64,000 bases of DNA from Lutispora sp041687175 (GTDB lineage Bacteria > Bacillota > Clostridia > Lutisporales > Lutisporaceae), in NCBI RefSeq assembly GCF_041687175.1, contig NZ_JAWLCK010000002.1, positions 13,050 to 77,049 of the forward strand, given 5' to 3'. The notes below the pieces were generated by a model that was not told where the DNA came from, did not search any database, and was given only the letters and a program-made list of their open reading frames with translations. Position 1 is the stretch's first letter; the number at the start of each line of letters is the position of its first letter. Position numbers and translations under genes: made by a program. Below, piece after piece: positions 8,167-17,129 of this stretch.

Positions 8167-9501
8167 ATGGAGTCAACTGGGAGAATCAATAAAGTTCAAT
8201 TATTTGTTGCTTTAGGAATTATAGTTCTGATTGGAATCTTTGGCTTCTATTTAGGTCAGACCAACAGTAAATTGACACTTAATATCATTACCGGAGTAGC
8301 ATTAGGGTATATACTTACAAGATCTAGATTTGGTTTTGCTGGTGGCATCAAAAGGATCTATATTACAGGTGAAGGAAGCCTTACAAAAGCACTTCTTATA
8401 ATGTTCGCTATATCACTGATAGCAACTGCAGGAATTCATTGGGCTGCAGCAGCTAATGGTGCTGTACCATCTTATATGGCATCAGAAGGAGCTGCAGTTA
8501 TACCCGGATCCAGTTCGGTAGGAGCGTTTAACATTTCAACAATTTTAGGTGGATTTATATTCGGTATAGGTATGATGATTGCCGGAGGATGTGCATCAGG
8601 AACCCTAAGCGATTTGGGTGAAGGAGCAATACGGGCAGCCATCGCTCTATTATTCTTCGTATTGGGGGCTGTTCCAGGCCATGCTCTAAGATATAGAATC
8701 GCTGAAACAGCAATAGGCAAAATAAAAGCCACCGTTTATTTACCCCATGTATTTGGTTATGTCGGTGCAGTGATAGTTTCCCTATTAATATTGTTAGCAC
8801 TGTATGTAGTAACAAGGAAATATGAAGACTTCAGAAAGAAAGAAGGCTATTATCAAAAGAATGTTTATGAACCTGATGAACTACCATTGCCCGAGAATAA
8901 GGATTTTAAACTGTTCAGCTATAGAACATATCACAAGTTTTTTATAGAAAGATGGAGCTTTTTAAAAGGTGGAATATTACTATCAATAATGTTTGTTTTC
9001 ATAATCAATACAACTGGTTCAAGCTGGGGAGTAACATCTGCATTTACAAAATGGGGAGTGGCATTGCTTCAAGGTATAGGAATGGAGTTTACATCACCGG
9101 AATTTGCCAGTATTGTGGAAAGCGTAAACAAAGGTCTTCTATACGATGGTGGAACCCTAAGAAACATTGGAATTATAGTGGGGGCAGCATTAGCTTTATT
9201 GCTGGCAGGTAAATTCAAGTTTGATTATGATTTCAATCTAAAAGATGTACTGATTTATATTTCCGGGGGATTCATGATGGGTTTTGGTGCAAGATTAGCC
9301 GGAGGATGCAATATAGGAGCGCTCTATTCCTCAATTTGCAATTTTTCACTATCCGGATGGATATTCCTCGTAGCCCTTTCTCTTGGAGGAATAGCAGGAT
9401 TAAAGCTATTTGAAGGCAGGGTCAATATCATTCCTGCTAATAGATACCTTAGAGAAAAGAAGATAGAGGAAAACAAAGTTGTGGAGTTGAAAGCGCAATA
9501 A
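8167..9501 (+). CDS. YeeE/YedE family sulfur-compound transporter
   Basis: A 444-residue integral membrane protein with about ten or more hydrophobic segments. It consists of two related YeeE/YedE halves with a hydrophilic linker near 220-260. Each half carries the conserved glycine-cysteine motif: AGGCASG in the first and AGGCNIG in the second. In the characterised thiosulfate transporter TsuA these cysteines relay the substrate through the pore. The ribosome binding site is AAAGGGG. It is followed 56 bases later by a CoA-disulfide reductase with a rhodanese domain, so thiosulfate or another sulfane-sulfur compound is the probable substrate. Confidence 0.88.
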   Translation: MESTGRINKVQLFVALGIIVLIGIFGFYLGQTNSKLTLNIITGVALGYILTRSRFGFAGGIKRIYITGEGSLTKALLIMFAISLIATAGIHWAAAANGAVPSYMASEGAAVIPGSSSVGAFNISTILGGFIFGIGMMIAGGCASGTLSDLGEGAIRAAIALLFFVLGAVPGHALRYRIAETAIGKIKATVYLPHVFGYVGAVIVSLLILLALYVVTRKYEDFRKKEGYYQKNVYEPDELPLPENKDFKLFSYRTYHKFFIERWSFLKGGILLSIMFVFIINTTGSSWGVTSAFTKWGVALLQGIGMEFTSPEFASIVESVNKGLLYDGGTLRNIGIIVGAALALLLAGKFKFDYDFNLKDVLIYISGGFMMGFGARLAGGCNIGALYSSICNFSLSGWIFLVALSLGGIAGLKLFEGRVNIIPANRYLREKKIEENKVVELKAQ

Positions 9502-9557
9502 TGTTTTGCATGTCTGATTTTGATGTAACAAATCTAATAAAAAAGGAGGACTCAATT

Positions 9558-11258
9558 ATGAGCAAAAGAGTACTGATAGTTGGAGGAGTTGCAGGTGGAG
9601 CTTCTGCCGCTGCAAGAGTGAGAAGATTGGATGAATCTGCAGAAGTTATCATGTTTGAGAAAGGACCTCACGTATCCTTTTCAAACTGCTGTTTGCCGAA
9701 TCACCTTAGCGGTATGATAGAAAACAGCGATGATTTGGTATTGATGTGTCCTGATGGATTCCAGAAGCAGTATAACATAGAAGCAAGAGTTAACAGTGAA
9801 GTTGTGAAAATAAACAGGGAAAAGAAAACAATTACTGTTAAGGATCTAGTGACAGGCAATGAATATGAAGAAGCCTATGATAAGCTGGTATTGTCTCCAG
9901 GAGCCAATCCTATAGTGCCGAGAATAGAAGGATATGATAAATCTCATGTGTTTACAGTTAGAAATGTGGTAGATATTGATAAGCTTAACAGATATATCAA
10001 GGATAATAATATAAAGGATATAGCGGTAATAGGCGGAGGGTTCATAGGAGTAGAAGTGGCAGAGAATCTTCAATTGGCAAATGCAGGCTATAATGTAACT
10101 TTGGTAGAAGCAGCGGATCAGATTATGGCGCCTTTCGACTATGATATGGTTCAGATATTGCACAAGGAAATGATGGATAAAGGAGTAAACCTCATTGTAG
10201 GAGACGGAATAGCAAAGGTTGCAGATGAACATATAGAATTGGCTTCTGGGAAAAAAGTACCAGCTCAGGCTGTAATCATGGCAATAGGTGTAAGACCTGA
10301 AACAACATTGGCAAAAGAAGCCGGCCTTGAAATAGGTGAAACAGGTGGAATAAAGGTAGATCATAACTATCTGACCAGTGATAAGGACATATATGCAGTT
10401 GGAGATGCCATAGAAGTATACAATAAATTGACTCACAGCAAATCAAGGCTGGCATTGGCGGGACCAGCTCAAAGACAGGCTAGAGCGGCTGCAGACCATA
10501 TGTACGGTATACCCCACAGAAATACTGGAGTAATTGGTTCTTCATGCGTAAAAATATTTGATATGAATGCGGCTTCAACAGGATTAACCGAAAAGGCTTG
10601 TCAGAAAGCAGGTATACAGTACGACTTTGTATATATCATTCCTGGAGACAAAGTAGGATTAATGCCTGACAATAGCCCCTTCCATTTCAAATTGGTTTAT
10701 GAAGTACCAACAGGCAAGATATTAGGAGCTCAAGCCATTGGAAAAGGCAACGCTACCAAGAGAATTGATGTAATCGCAGCCATGATAATGATGGGAGGTA
10801 CCTTAGAAGATCTCAAGGAATTAGAATTATGCTATGCTCCTGCCTTCAGTACTGCTAAAGATCCGGTAAACCATGCAGCATTGGTAGCTCTCAATATATT
10901 AAACGGCAGATTCAGACAAGTGCCGGTTTATAAGGTTAGAGAGTTGGTGGAAAGCAATGCAGTAATTATTGATGTGAGAGAAAAAGATGAATACGAAGCG
11001 GGACATATTAAAAATGCAATCAACATTCCATTGAGCGAGTTGAGGCAAAGGACCTCAGAAATACCGAAGGATGTTCCCGTATACCTCCACTGCCGCTCAA
11101 GCCAGAGAAGCTACAACGCTATAATGGCATTGCAGCATATGGGCTTTGACAATCTATACAACATCTCAGGATCCTTCTTGGGCATCAGCTACTATGAATA
11201 CTACAACGATCAAGTGACAGGGAGAGAGAGAATACTAACTGAATACAACTTCAATTAA
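9558..11258 (+). CDS. CoA-disulfide reductase / NAD(P)H-dependent persulfide reductase with rhodanese domain
   Basis: A 566-residue flavoenzyme. The start at 9558 follows AAAAGGAGG; an earlier in-frame ATG at 9501 lacks a site. An FAD-binding GGVAGGASAAARVRR, an NAD-binding GGGFIGVEVAENL and a dimerisation domain fill residues 1-450. A C-terminal rhodanese domain (about 465-560) has catalytic Cys in LHCRSSQRSY. The redox-active Cys of the CoADR family lies in SFSNCCLPNHLSG; the neighbouring second Cys is unusual. Enzymes of this architecture reduce CoA-disulfide, CoA-persulfide or polysulfide with NAD(P)H. With the transporter upstream it would release usable sulfide from imported sulfane sulfur. 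Confidence 0.9.
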   Translation: MSKRVLIVGGVAGGASAAARVRRLDESAEVIMFEKGPHVSFSNCCLPNHLSGMIENSDDLVLMCPDGFQKQYNIEARVNSEVVKINREKKTITVKDLVTGNEYEEAYDKLVLSPGANPIVPRIEGYDKSHVFTVRNVVDIDKLNRYIKDNNIKDIAVIGGGFIGVEVAENLQLANAGYNVTLVEAADQIMAPFDYDMVQILHKEMMDKGVNLIVGDGIAKVADEHIELASGKKVPAQAVIMAIGVRPETTLAKEAGLEIGETGGIKVDHNYLTSDKDIYAVGDAIEVYNKLTHSKSRLALAGPAQRQARAAADHMYGIPHRNTGVIGSSCVKIFDMNAASTGLTEKACQKAGIQYDFVYIIPGDKVGLMPDNSPFHFKLVYEVPTGKILGAQAIGKGNATKRIDVIAAMIMMGGTLEDLKELELCYAPAFSTAKDPVNHAALVALNILNGRFRQVPVYKVRELVESNAVIIDVREKDEYEAGHIKNAINIPLSELRQRTSEIPKDVPVYLHCRSSQRSYNAIMALQHMGFDNLYNISGSFLGISYYEYYNDQVTGRERILTEYNFN

Positions 11259-11273
11259 AATAAATGCCGACAG

Positions 11274-11313
11274 AAACCTTGTAGGCCAAAAATGACTTAC
11301 AGGGTTTTTGTTT
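11274..11313 (+). terminator. Rho-independent terminator after the CoA-disulfide reductase gene
   Basis: AAACCTTGTAGG (11274-11285) pairs with CTTACAGGGTTT (11296-11307) using two G-U wobbles, then a T-rich tail. It separates the transporter/reductase pair from the TauABC-like genes. Confidence 0.8.
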
Positions 11314-11339
11314 AGACATAAGTGGAGAGGAGGACAGAA

Positions 11340-12104
11340 TTGAAGAGAGTAAAAAAACTTACCATTGGTACATGGATTGTAATTTTTGGAGCTTGGTATT
11401 TGACTACTAAATTTGGAATAATTGAATCAGTTTTGGTACCATCACCATATGAGGTAGGAGCTGCATTTATAGAAATACTTGTAGATGGATACAATGGCAT
11501 ATCATTGATAGCCCACCTGGGAATCAGTTTCAAGAGATTGCTTATTGCTTCATTCTTTGCTGTAGTAACCGCAATACCTCTTGGATTGTTAAGCGGCTAT
11601 TATGATAAGATCAGGGCAGTGGTGGATTCTGTGATTCAATTTTATCGTCCTCTCCCACCCCTCGCCTATTATACACTTCTCATATTATGGTTCGGTATTG
11701 ATGATTTATCAAAAATAACACTGCTGTTTCTGGCAGCCTTTGCACCCATATATATAGCATGCATATCTGCTGTTACTAAGATAAATGAAGATTATATATT
11801 GAGTGCTGAGTCATTGGGAGCGGATCAAAGAAGTGTTTTCTTTCATGTAGTTTTGCCTGCCTGTATGCCTGAGATATTTACTGGGCTAAGAACTGCTGTG
11901 GGGGTGGCTTATACCACCTTAGTGGCTGCAGAGATGGTAGCTGCAACCTCAGGTGTAGGATGGATGGTGATAGATGCTTCCAAATACCTGAAAAGCGATG
12001 TAATGTTTGTAGGCATAATTATAATGGGAATAACAGGCATATTAATCGATGGCGGATTAAGATTTTTAGAGAAAAAATTAGTCTTCTGGAAGGGACGGGT
12101 TTAA
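11340..12104 (+). CDS. ABC transporter permease, sulfonate/nitrate/taurine type
   Basis: The likely start is TTG at 11340, seven bases after GAGGAGG; the in-frame GTG at 11322 overlaps that site. The 254-residue protein has about six membrane segments and the BPD_transp_1 loop (EAA-like) near ESLGADQRSVFFHVVLPACMPEI. It belongs to the SsuC/TauC family. It is the first gene of a permease, binding-protein, ATPase operon placed between two sulfur-transport loci, so an organosulfonate or related sulfur source is the probable substrate; thiamine-precursor and nitrate relatives cannot be excluded. Confidence 0.88.
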   Translation: MKRVKKLTIGTWIVIFGAWYLTTKFGIIESVLVPSPYEVGAAFIEILVDGYNGISLIAHLGISFKRLLIASFFAVVTAIPLGLLSGYYDKIRAVVDSVIQFYRPLPPLAYYTLLILWFGIDDLSKITLLFLAAFAPIYIACISAVTKINEDYILSAESLGADQRSVFFHVVLPACMPEIFTGLRTAVGVAYTTLVAAEMVAATSGVGWMVIDASKYLKSDVMFVGIIIMGITGILIDGGLRFLEKKLVFWKGRV

Positions 12105-12128
12105 ATTGAGAAAGGAGAGACATTTATA

Positions 12129-13196
12129 ATGATAAAGCTTAGGAACATTTTGACTCTCATTATTGTTTTAGCTCTTACTGTATTTTCGCTAAGTGGCTGT
12201 GTCAGCAAAGTGGATGCCTTCGCTCATGATAACGTATCACAGGAATCGCTGCCAAAAGAAATAAATATAGGGATTTTGAGAGTACCCAACGATGAAAACA
12301 TTGCAATCAGACAGAGTATATTTGATAAGTATTTTACTGAGAGTGGGATCAAGTGCAACTTCATAGTTTTTGACTCTGGAGTAGATGCCAATAAGGCCTT
12401 TGCCTCAGAGAGTATTGATTTTGCAACCATGGGTAACACCAATGCCATAGTTGCTTTGTCAAGGGGCCTTGATGTAGAGCTGATTTGGATTCATGAAGTC
12501 CTTGGAGATATAGAAGCTCTGGCAGTTAAAAATGGTTCAAATATTAATAAAGTAGAGGATCTTGCAGGCAAGAAAATCGCTACACCCTTTGCTTCCACAT
12601 CACACTACAGCTTGCTAAATGCTCTAAAAATAGCAGGCATTGAAGATAAGGTGCAGCTATTGGATATGCAGACGGCAGATATTGTTGCCGCATGGGAAAG
12701 AGGAGATATTGAAGCTGCTTATACCTGGCAGCCTTCCCTTGGAGAGTTATTGAAAACAGGTAAAACCATTATCACCAGTGAAGACATGGCAAACCAAGGC
12801 TATGTTACCGCCAACGTGGAATTGGTGAGAAAGGAATTTGCAAGGAAATATCCTGATATGGTTGCTACTTTCATTGCATGCCTGGCTGAAGGGGGAGAAA
12901 TATACAGACAAAACCCTGAGGAAGGTGCCAAGATTGTAGCTGAAGAGCTTCAAATAGCACCTGAGGATGCTTTGGAGCAGATGAAAGGAGCAATATGGCT
13001 TTCGCCAGAAGAACAATTAAAGCAGGATTATTTGGGAACAAGTGATTCAGTAGGCAACTTTGCTACAATTATGAAGGATACTGCCGATTTTCTGGAAATG
13101 CAGAGATTTATAAATGAAGCACCTGCACAAGAAGCTTTTAATGAGTTTTTAAATTCTGAGTATATTGAAAAGGCAATAAATATATTGAATAAATAA
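12129..13196 (+). CDS. Substrate-binding lipoprotein, SsuA/TauA family
   Basis: A 355-residue lipoprotein. The N-terminus has a basic start, a hydrophobic stretch and the lipobox LSGC at about residues 22-25. The mature part is an NMT1/SsuA-like periplasmic-binding fold with PNDENIAIRQ, an ATPFAS-like TPFASTSHYSLLNAL segment and AYTWQPSLGELL, regions that line the binding cleft in taurine and sulfonate binding proteins. The gene lies 24 bases downstream of the permease and 30 bases upstream of the ATPase. The protein would capture the substrate outside the membrane. Confidence 0.9.
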   Translation: MIKLRNILTLIIVLALTVFSLSGCVSKVDAFAHDNVSQESLPKEINIGILRVPNDENIAIRQSIFDKYFTESGIKCNFIVFDSGVDANKAFASESIDFATMGNTNAIVALSRGLDVELIWIHEVLGDIEALAVKNGSNINKVEDLAGKKIATPFASTSHYSLLNALKIAGIEDKVQLLDMQTADIVAAWERGDIEAAYTWQPSLGELLKTGKTIITSEDMANQGYVTANVELVRKEFARKYPDMVATFIACLAEGGEIYRQNPEEGAKIVAEELQIAPEDALEQMKGAIWLSPEEQLKQDYLGTSDSVGNFATIMKDTADFLEMQRFINEAPAQEAFNEFLNSEYIEKAINILNK

Positions 13197-13226
13197 TCTA
13201 ATTGAATATCCCTGGGGGTGTATAAA

Positions 13227-13988
13227 ATGCTGATAGACATTAAGAATGTGAGTTATACCTATGAGACTAATACGAGACCCATCAAAGCATTGGATAATAT
13301 TGATTTACAAATAAATAAGGGAGAATTTATATGTGTTTTGGGACCCTCAGGATGTGGTAAAAGCACATTGTTGAAGGTTATTGCCGGCTATATAAAGCCA
13401 ACCACGGGAAGCTGTCTGATGCATGGAGAGACCATTACAGGTCCTGACTGGCATAGGGGTGTTGTATTCCAGTCACCTACTCTCTATCCATGGATGAGTG
13501 TCAGAAGAAATGTTGAATTCGGTCCCAGAATGAAAGGTCTTTCCCCAGAGGATGTGAAACGCATAGCAAATCGCTTTCTGGAGCAGGTTGAGCTTATAGA
13601 CTATAGTGAAAAGGCAACCTTCGAGCTTTCAGGGGGAATGAAACAAAGGGTAGCATTAGCAAGAGCTCTTGCCAATGAACCGGAAGTTATACTGATGGAT
13701 GAGCCTTTTGGAGCCTTAGATGCCCTCACCAGAGTTAATATGCAGAACTTTATTCGTAAAATATGGAAAAAAAACAATAGCACCATTTTTATGATCACCC
13801 ACGATATAGACGAAGCCATGTCTCTGGGTACAAGAGTTGTGGTTATGTCAAAAAGTCCAGGAAAGATATTGAAAGAGTTTAATGTTGATTTCACCTATGC
13901 AGCTATAGAAAATAAACATGGTCGTGTAAGAATCGATGAAGAGTACATGAATATTAAAGAGCAAATACTGGATCTTATAAGCAAATAG
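13227..13988 (+). CDS. ABC transporter ATPase, SsuB/TauB family
   Basis: A 253-residue ATPase with Walker A GPSGCGKST, signature ELSGGMKQRVALARAL, Walker B VILMDEPFGALD and the H-loop THDIDEA. The start at 13227 is chosen because CTGGGGG lies nine bases upstream, whereas the in-frame GTG at 13218 overlaps it. It energises the permease and binding protein encoded just before. The operon ends at a strong bidirectional terminator. Confidence 0.92.
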   Translation: MLIDIKNVSYTYETNTRPIKALDNIDLQINKGEFICVLGPSGCGKSTLLKVIAGYIKPTTGSCLMHGETITGPDWHRGVVFQSPTLYPWMSVRRNVEFGPRMKGLSPEDVKRIANRFLEQVELIDYSEKATFELSGGMKQRVALARALANEPEVILMDEPFGALDALTRVNMQNFIRKIWKKNNSTIFMITHDIDEAMSLGTRVVVMSKSPGKILKEFNVDFTYAAIENKHGRVRIDEEYMNIKEQILDLISK

Positions 13989-13993
13989 ATTAA

Positions 13994-14027
13994 AAATTGC
14001 TGCAAAACTACTGTTTTGCAGCAATTT
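13994..14027. terminator. Bidirectional terminator between convergent genes
   Basis: A perfect 15-bp inverted repeat (13994-14008 with 14013-14027) has a TACT loop and T/A-rich flanks. It ends the TauABC-like operon on the plus strand and the YeeE/YedE pair on the minus strand. Confidence 0.85.
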
Positions 14028-14032
14028 CTTTA

Positions 14033-14584
14033 TTACATAAGAAATCTTACCAGTAACTTGCTTCCAATAATAGCACCTACAAAAATAAATAATCCAAAGA
14101 TCCATCCGGATAAGGATAGGGAAGCAATTCCTCCAAAGAATGAACCTATATTACATCCTGAAGCAAGTCTGGAGCCATATCCCATCAAAAGTCCGCCTAC
14201 AGCGGCTGCAATCATTTGTCTATAGGATTTGGCTTTTCGAATTTTAAACTGAGAAGCCATAAGTGCAGAAAGTGATGCTCCCACTATAACACCAAGGTTT
14301 CTCACGGATTTTGGTTCTCTTAGGAAGCCTGCAGCCAATGCAACATCTCGACCCTCCGAGTTGAAATAAAACCATTTCGAAACATCTCCACCTAAGGTTT
14401 CATATATCCATGCACCCCAATTAGCCATACCGGAGGAGATTCTCCAAGGCTCCCCAGTTACCGCTAAGGTTACAATCTGAAAAAGAGATAATAAAATTGC
14501 TCCAGTAATATAGGGCCATGATTTTTTGAACCATTTAATATAATATTTATTATTCTCTAACCTCAATTCAATGCCCCCTATCAT
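14033..14584 (-). CDS. YeeE/YedE family protein, C-terminal half of a split transporter
   Basis: A 183-residue membrane protein with the second-half YeeE motif LASGCNIGSFFGG near its end. It is in the same reading frame as the upstream gene, separated from it only by TAA TGA and then ATG, so the pair looks like a full transporter divided into two polypeptides. A better ribosome binding site (AGGGGG) favours an internal TTG start at 14566. The two halves together equal the 444-residue transporter at 8167. Split YeeE/YedE pairs are common in bacteria, so a functional heteromer is likely. Confidence 0.85.
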   Translation of the reverse strand: MIGGIELRLENNKYYIKWFKKSWPYITGAILLSLFQIVTLAVTGEPWRISSGMANWGAWIYETLGGDVSKWFYFNSEGRDVALAAGFLREPKSVRNLGVIVGASLSALMASQFKIRKAKSYRQMIAAAVGGLLMGYGSRLASGCNIGSFFGGIASLSLSGWIFGLFIFVGAIIGSKLLVRFLM

Positions 14585-14587
14585 TCA

Positions 14588-15217
14588 TTAGTAGTCCTGG
14601 CTTTTCTTTTCTTCCCATCTATCAGCTATAATATATAAAAAAGCTATAAACACCAATTGTATCGCTAAAGCACCAAACCAACCGAATACATCCGGTAAAA
14701 ATATTGCTTTGGATTCTTTTATAAACTTGTCGTACCACCAGCCATAATCATGGGCGCCCCAAAGAGAACCAATAATAAAGAAAACCAGAGCTATCATCTG
14801 CATATGAAAACCTTCACCAGTTCTCATAAGGATACCTGAAGCACACCCACCTGCTATTACCATTCCGATACCGAACAATATTCCTCCTATTACTGTAGCT
14901 AAGCTTATTGGTTCTACCGATCCCTGACCAGGTAAGGGCATATTATTGACATATGCTCCGTATTTTATGGCTGTGAAACCGATAGAAGTTATGGCTAGTG
15001 CTATTAGCACTGCTTTTGTCAATGCTGTACCGCCTATGAGATAAGGATCTCTGATTGAAGCAGCAAAGCAGAACTTGGATCTTTGAAGTATGAAACCAAA
15101 AGCGATGCCAGTTATCCAATAGAAGCTAAGAGTTGGAGCTAAAGTCTCTAAAAGCATTCCAAAGACTATTATAAGTATTAGTAAAGATATGCCAACAGGT
15201 ATTTGATTTTTCATCAA
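14588..15217 (-). CDS. YeeE/YedE family protein, N-terminal half of a split transporter
   Basis: A 209-residue membrane protein with about five hydrophobic segments and the cysteine motif AGGCASG, as in the first half of the transporter at 8167. It starts with MMKNQIPVGISLLIL behind GGGAGG. It is divergent from the LysR-type regulator at 15413, the classical arrangement for a LysR target. The substrate is probably a sulfur compound such as thiosulfate. It ends in TAA (not TGA), so recoding to join the two halves is not indicated. Confidence 0.85.
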   Translation of the reverse strand: MMKNQIPVGISLLILIIVFGMLLETLAPTLSFYWITGIAFGFILQRSKFCFAASIRDPYLIGGTALTKAVLIALAITSIGFTAIKYGAYVNNMPLPGQGSVEPISLATVIGGILFGIGMVIAGGCASGILMRTGEGFHMQMIALVFFIIGSLWGAHDYGWWYDKFIKESKAIFLPDVFGWFGALAIQLVFIAFLYIIADRWEEKKSQDY

Positions 15218-15412
15218 ATATACCTCCCATATAAATGCTTTTTATGCAGTGATTAGTAATGGCTCAACCCGCATAGTAATATTATATCACAAAAATTTAT
15301 GAAGTTATTGGAAGCACTTCAATCGAAATTTGTAAAAACTGCTGTTATTGGATTAACAATATTATATAATAATTTATAGAATTATTAATCAGCATGAGGA
15401 GATGGGTTGTAG

Positions 15413-16309
15413 ATGAATATTGAGTATCTATATTATTTTTATAAAGTTGCTACAGCAGGAAGCATATCCAAGGTGGCAAAAAGTGCTCACATATCTCAAT
15501 CTGCGCTGAGTCAGCAGATTTCAAAGCTGGAGGAGGTACTGGGCTGCAAGCTTTTAGACAGAAGCAACAAGGGTGTGGAGCTTACTGATAAAGGAATAAT
15601 AGTTTTAAAATATGCTGATAACATAATAAGAACCTATGATGCCATGCTTGCCCAACTGGAGTCAAGCGATGAAGAGTCTAGGAACATAAGGATAGAGGCC
15701 TGCAGATCCATTGCCACTTATTCCTTACCATGTGTAATGTATAAGGTTAAAGATAAATTTCCTAAGTATAATTATGAGCTGAAACCCAATGAATCAGATT
15801 TAATAGAAGAAAATGTGATGAATAATATTTGCGATATAGGTGTTATATACAGCAAGCCAAAAAACCAGAGTCTTTCCTACTATAAAATTGGAATGGACAA
15901 GATTGTACTGGTTTCTCCGGGGAAATACAGAATATCGGAAGAAATAGATTTCAATGATTTGGTTAAATACCCTCTCATATTATTGAATGATAAAGCCCAT
16001 GTCATAGACCCACTGACAAATAAAATGAGAGAAATGGGAATGAGATTTGAAAATCTCAGAATCATATATAACAGTGATTCCGTAGAATCGATAAAGACAT
16101 CTATACTAAATGAATTCGGAATAGGATTTTTAACATACACATCCATAAAAAAAGAACTGTATTACAAACAGTTAAAACTAATAAATCTTAAGGATTTTTC
16201 GATAGACTACGACATGTATCTGATATATGACAAGAGGGTGAAAGAAAATAAGATCCTTAACGAATTTGTTGAGTACTTCAAGAAGATTGCACAGAAAAAT
16301 TTATGCTAG
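15413..16309 (+). CDS. LysR-family transcriptional regulator
   Basis: A 298-residue regulator. The N-terminal winged helix (MNIEYLYYFYKVATAGSISK, SQSALSQQISKLEEVLG) is standard for the family. Residues 90-298 form the periplasmic-binding-like effector domain. It is transcribed away from the split YeeE/YedE genes and converges with tusA, its 3' end overlapping tusA by four bases. By position it probably senses a sulfur metabolite, like CysB-type regulators, and controls the divergent transporter. The 195-base intergenic region has AT-rich half-sites but I could not define one operator. Confidence 0.88.
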   Translation: MNIEYLYYFYKVATAGSISKVAKSAHISQSALSQQISKLEEVLGCKLLDRSNKGVELTDKGIIVLKYADNIIRTYDAMLAQLESSDEESRNIRIEACRSIATYSLPCVMYKVKDKFPKYNYELKPNESDLIEENVMNNICDIGVIYSKPKNQSLSYYKIGMDKIVLVSPGKYRISEEIDFNDLVKYPLILLNDKAHVIDPLTNKMREMGMRFENLRIIYNSDSVESIKTSILNEFGIGFLTYTSIKKELYYKQLKLINLKDFSIDYDMYLIYDKRVKENKILNEFVEYFKKIAQKNLC

Positions 16310-16518
16310 GATTTTGTTATAAAAATCTCCCATACACCATTTATGACTTCCTCATATGTTATATTGTATTTCTTAAAATTGTTTATCACAGATTCCAAAA
16401 CACAACTGTGATCCGTGACCACCTTTACAACTTCGCCAGGCTTTATGGATTTTAATTCTTTTTTGGTTTTTAAAATCGGTATTGGACAGATATCGCCTAA
16501 ACAATCAATTGTTCTCAT
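16306..16518 (-). CDS. TusA/SirA-family sulfurtransferase
   Basis: A 70-residue protein with the family signature CPIPILKTKKEL near residue 11, where Cys carries persulfide sulfur. Length and the two-layer alpha/beta pattern fit TusA-like carriers. These pass sulfur to tRNA thiolation, molybdenum cofactor or other sulfur pathways. Its place beside the YeeE/YedE pair matches the frequent YeeE-TusA pairing, where TusA accepts sulfur from the transporter. It lies convergent to the LysR gene with a four-base overlap. Confidence 0.9.
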   Translation of the reverse strand: MRTIDCLGDICPIPILKTKKELKSIKPGEVVKVVTDHSCVLESVINNFKKYNITYEEVINGVWEIFITKS

Positions 16519-16614
16519 AAAATCACCTTAACTAGCCCAATATTAGAATATATAAATTATATCATAACTTATTTAGGCTATAAAGCCATAAACCAAGTAA
16601 AAGTCTATGAAAGT

Positions 16615-16659
16615 AGGACTGTTGCATAATTCTCAAAAATTGAGACTTGCAGGAGTCCT
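16615..16659. repeat. Nested 45-base imperfect palindrome
   Basis: AGGACT (16615-16620) pairs with AGTCCT (16654-16659), and TGCA pairs with TGCA and TCTCAA with TTGAGA inside. The terminal AGGACTGTTGCATAAT resembles insertion-sequence ends, so it may be a miniature relic; it could equally be a terminator-like structure between the tusA and arsR promoters. Confidence 0.4.
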
Positions 16660-16687
16660 TATTATTTAGGTTTTTTAGTTATTTATA

Positions 16688-16740
16688 TTGACTTTTATAA
16701 TTAAGTATAATACTATTTAATTAAGCGAATAGTTAATTGA
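16688..16740 (+). promoter_or_regulatory. Promoter and probable ArsR operator
   Basis: TTGACT (16688-16693) and TACTAT (16711-16716) are 17 bases apart. Just downstream TTTAATTAA and TTAATTGAAA form an imperfect inverted repeat around GCGAATAG, the usual position for autoregulation by the ArsR-family protein encoded next. Confidence 0.55.
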
Positions 16741-16752
16741 AAGAGGTATGTT

Positions 16753-17115
16753 ATGGAGCGGATAGTACAGCTATTTAAGGCTCTTGGTGATGAAACCAGA
16801 TTAAAAATTTTAATAATTCTCTCGAAGAGAAAAATATGCGCTAAAGGAATGGCAAAGCATTTGGGTATTTCTGAGGCAGCAGTTTCTCAGCATATAAAAG
16901 TTTTAAAGGAAGCTGATATCATTGTGGGAGTAAAAGCAGGATATTATGTTCATTATAACTTGCAAGAATCTGTTCTATCTGAGCTGATTGACTTCATTGA
17001 GCAAATGAAAAATGATCATTCAGCCATTAACTGCAGGTTAGGCATAGATATGCCCAATGAATGCAGAGCAACATGTAAAGCTAATAGAAATAGATGTTGT
17101 CATAATAATAAGTGA
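16753..17115 (+). CDS. ArsR-family winged-helix regulator with Cys-rich tail
   Basis: A 120-residue regulator. The winged helix includes ALGDETRLKILIILS and the recognition helix SEAAVSQHIKVLKEADI. A Cys sits at RKICAKG, and the C-terminal 30 residues hold four more cysteines (CRLGID...CRATC...RCCH). That arrangement suggests metal, arsenical or persulfide sensing, but the classical ELCVC arsenic site is absent, so the inducer is unknown. It is followed 14 bases later by a NifX-like protein with a His/Cys-rich tail, and both are probably cotranscribed. Confidence 0.87.
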   Translation: MERIVQLFKALGDETRLKILIILSKRKICAKGMAKHLGISEAAVSQHIKVLKEADIIVGVKAGYYVHYNLQESVLSELIDFIEQMKNDHSAINCRLGIDMPNECRATCKANRNRCCHNNK

Positions 17116-17129
17116 AAGGGGAAACAAGT

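Noticed and set aside
14584..14590. In-frame junction of the split YeeE/YedE genes as a recoding or selenocysteine site
   Set aside because: The first stop is TAA followed by TGA and a new ATG; no single recoded UGA would join them, and split YeeE/YedE pairs are known.
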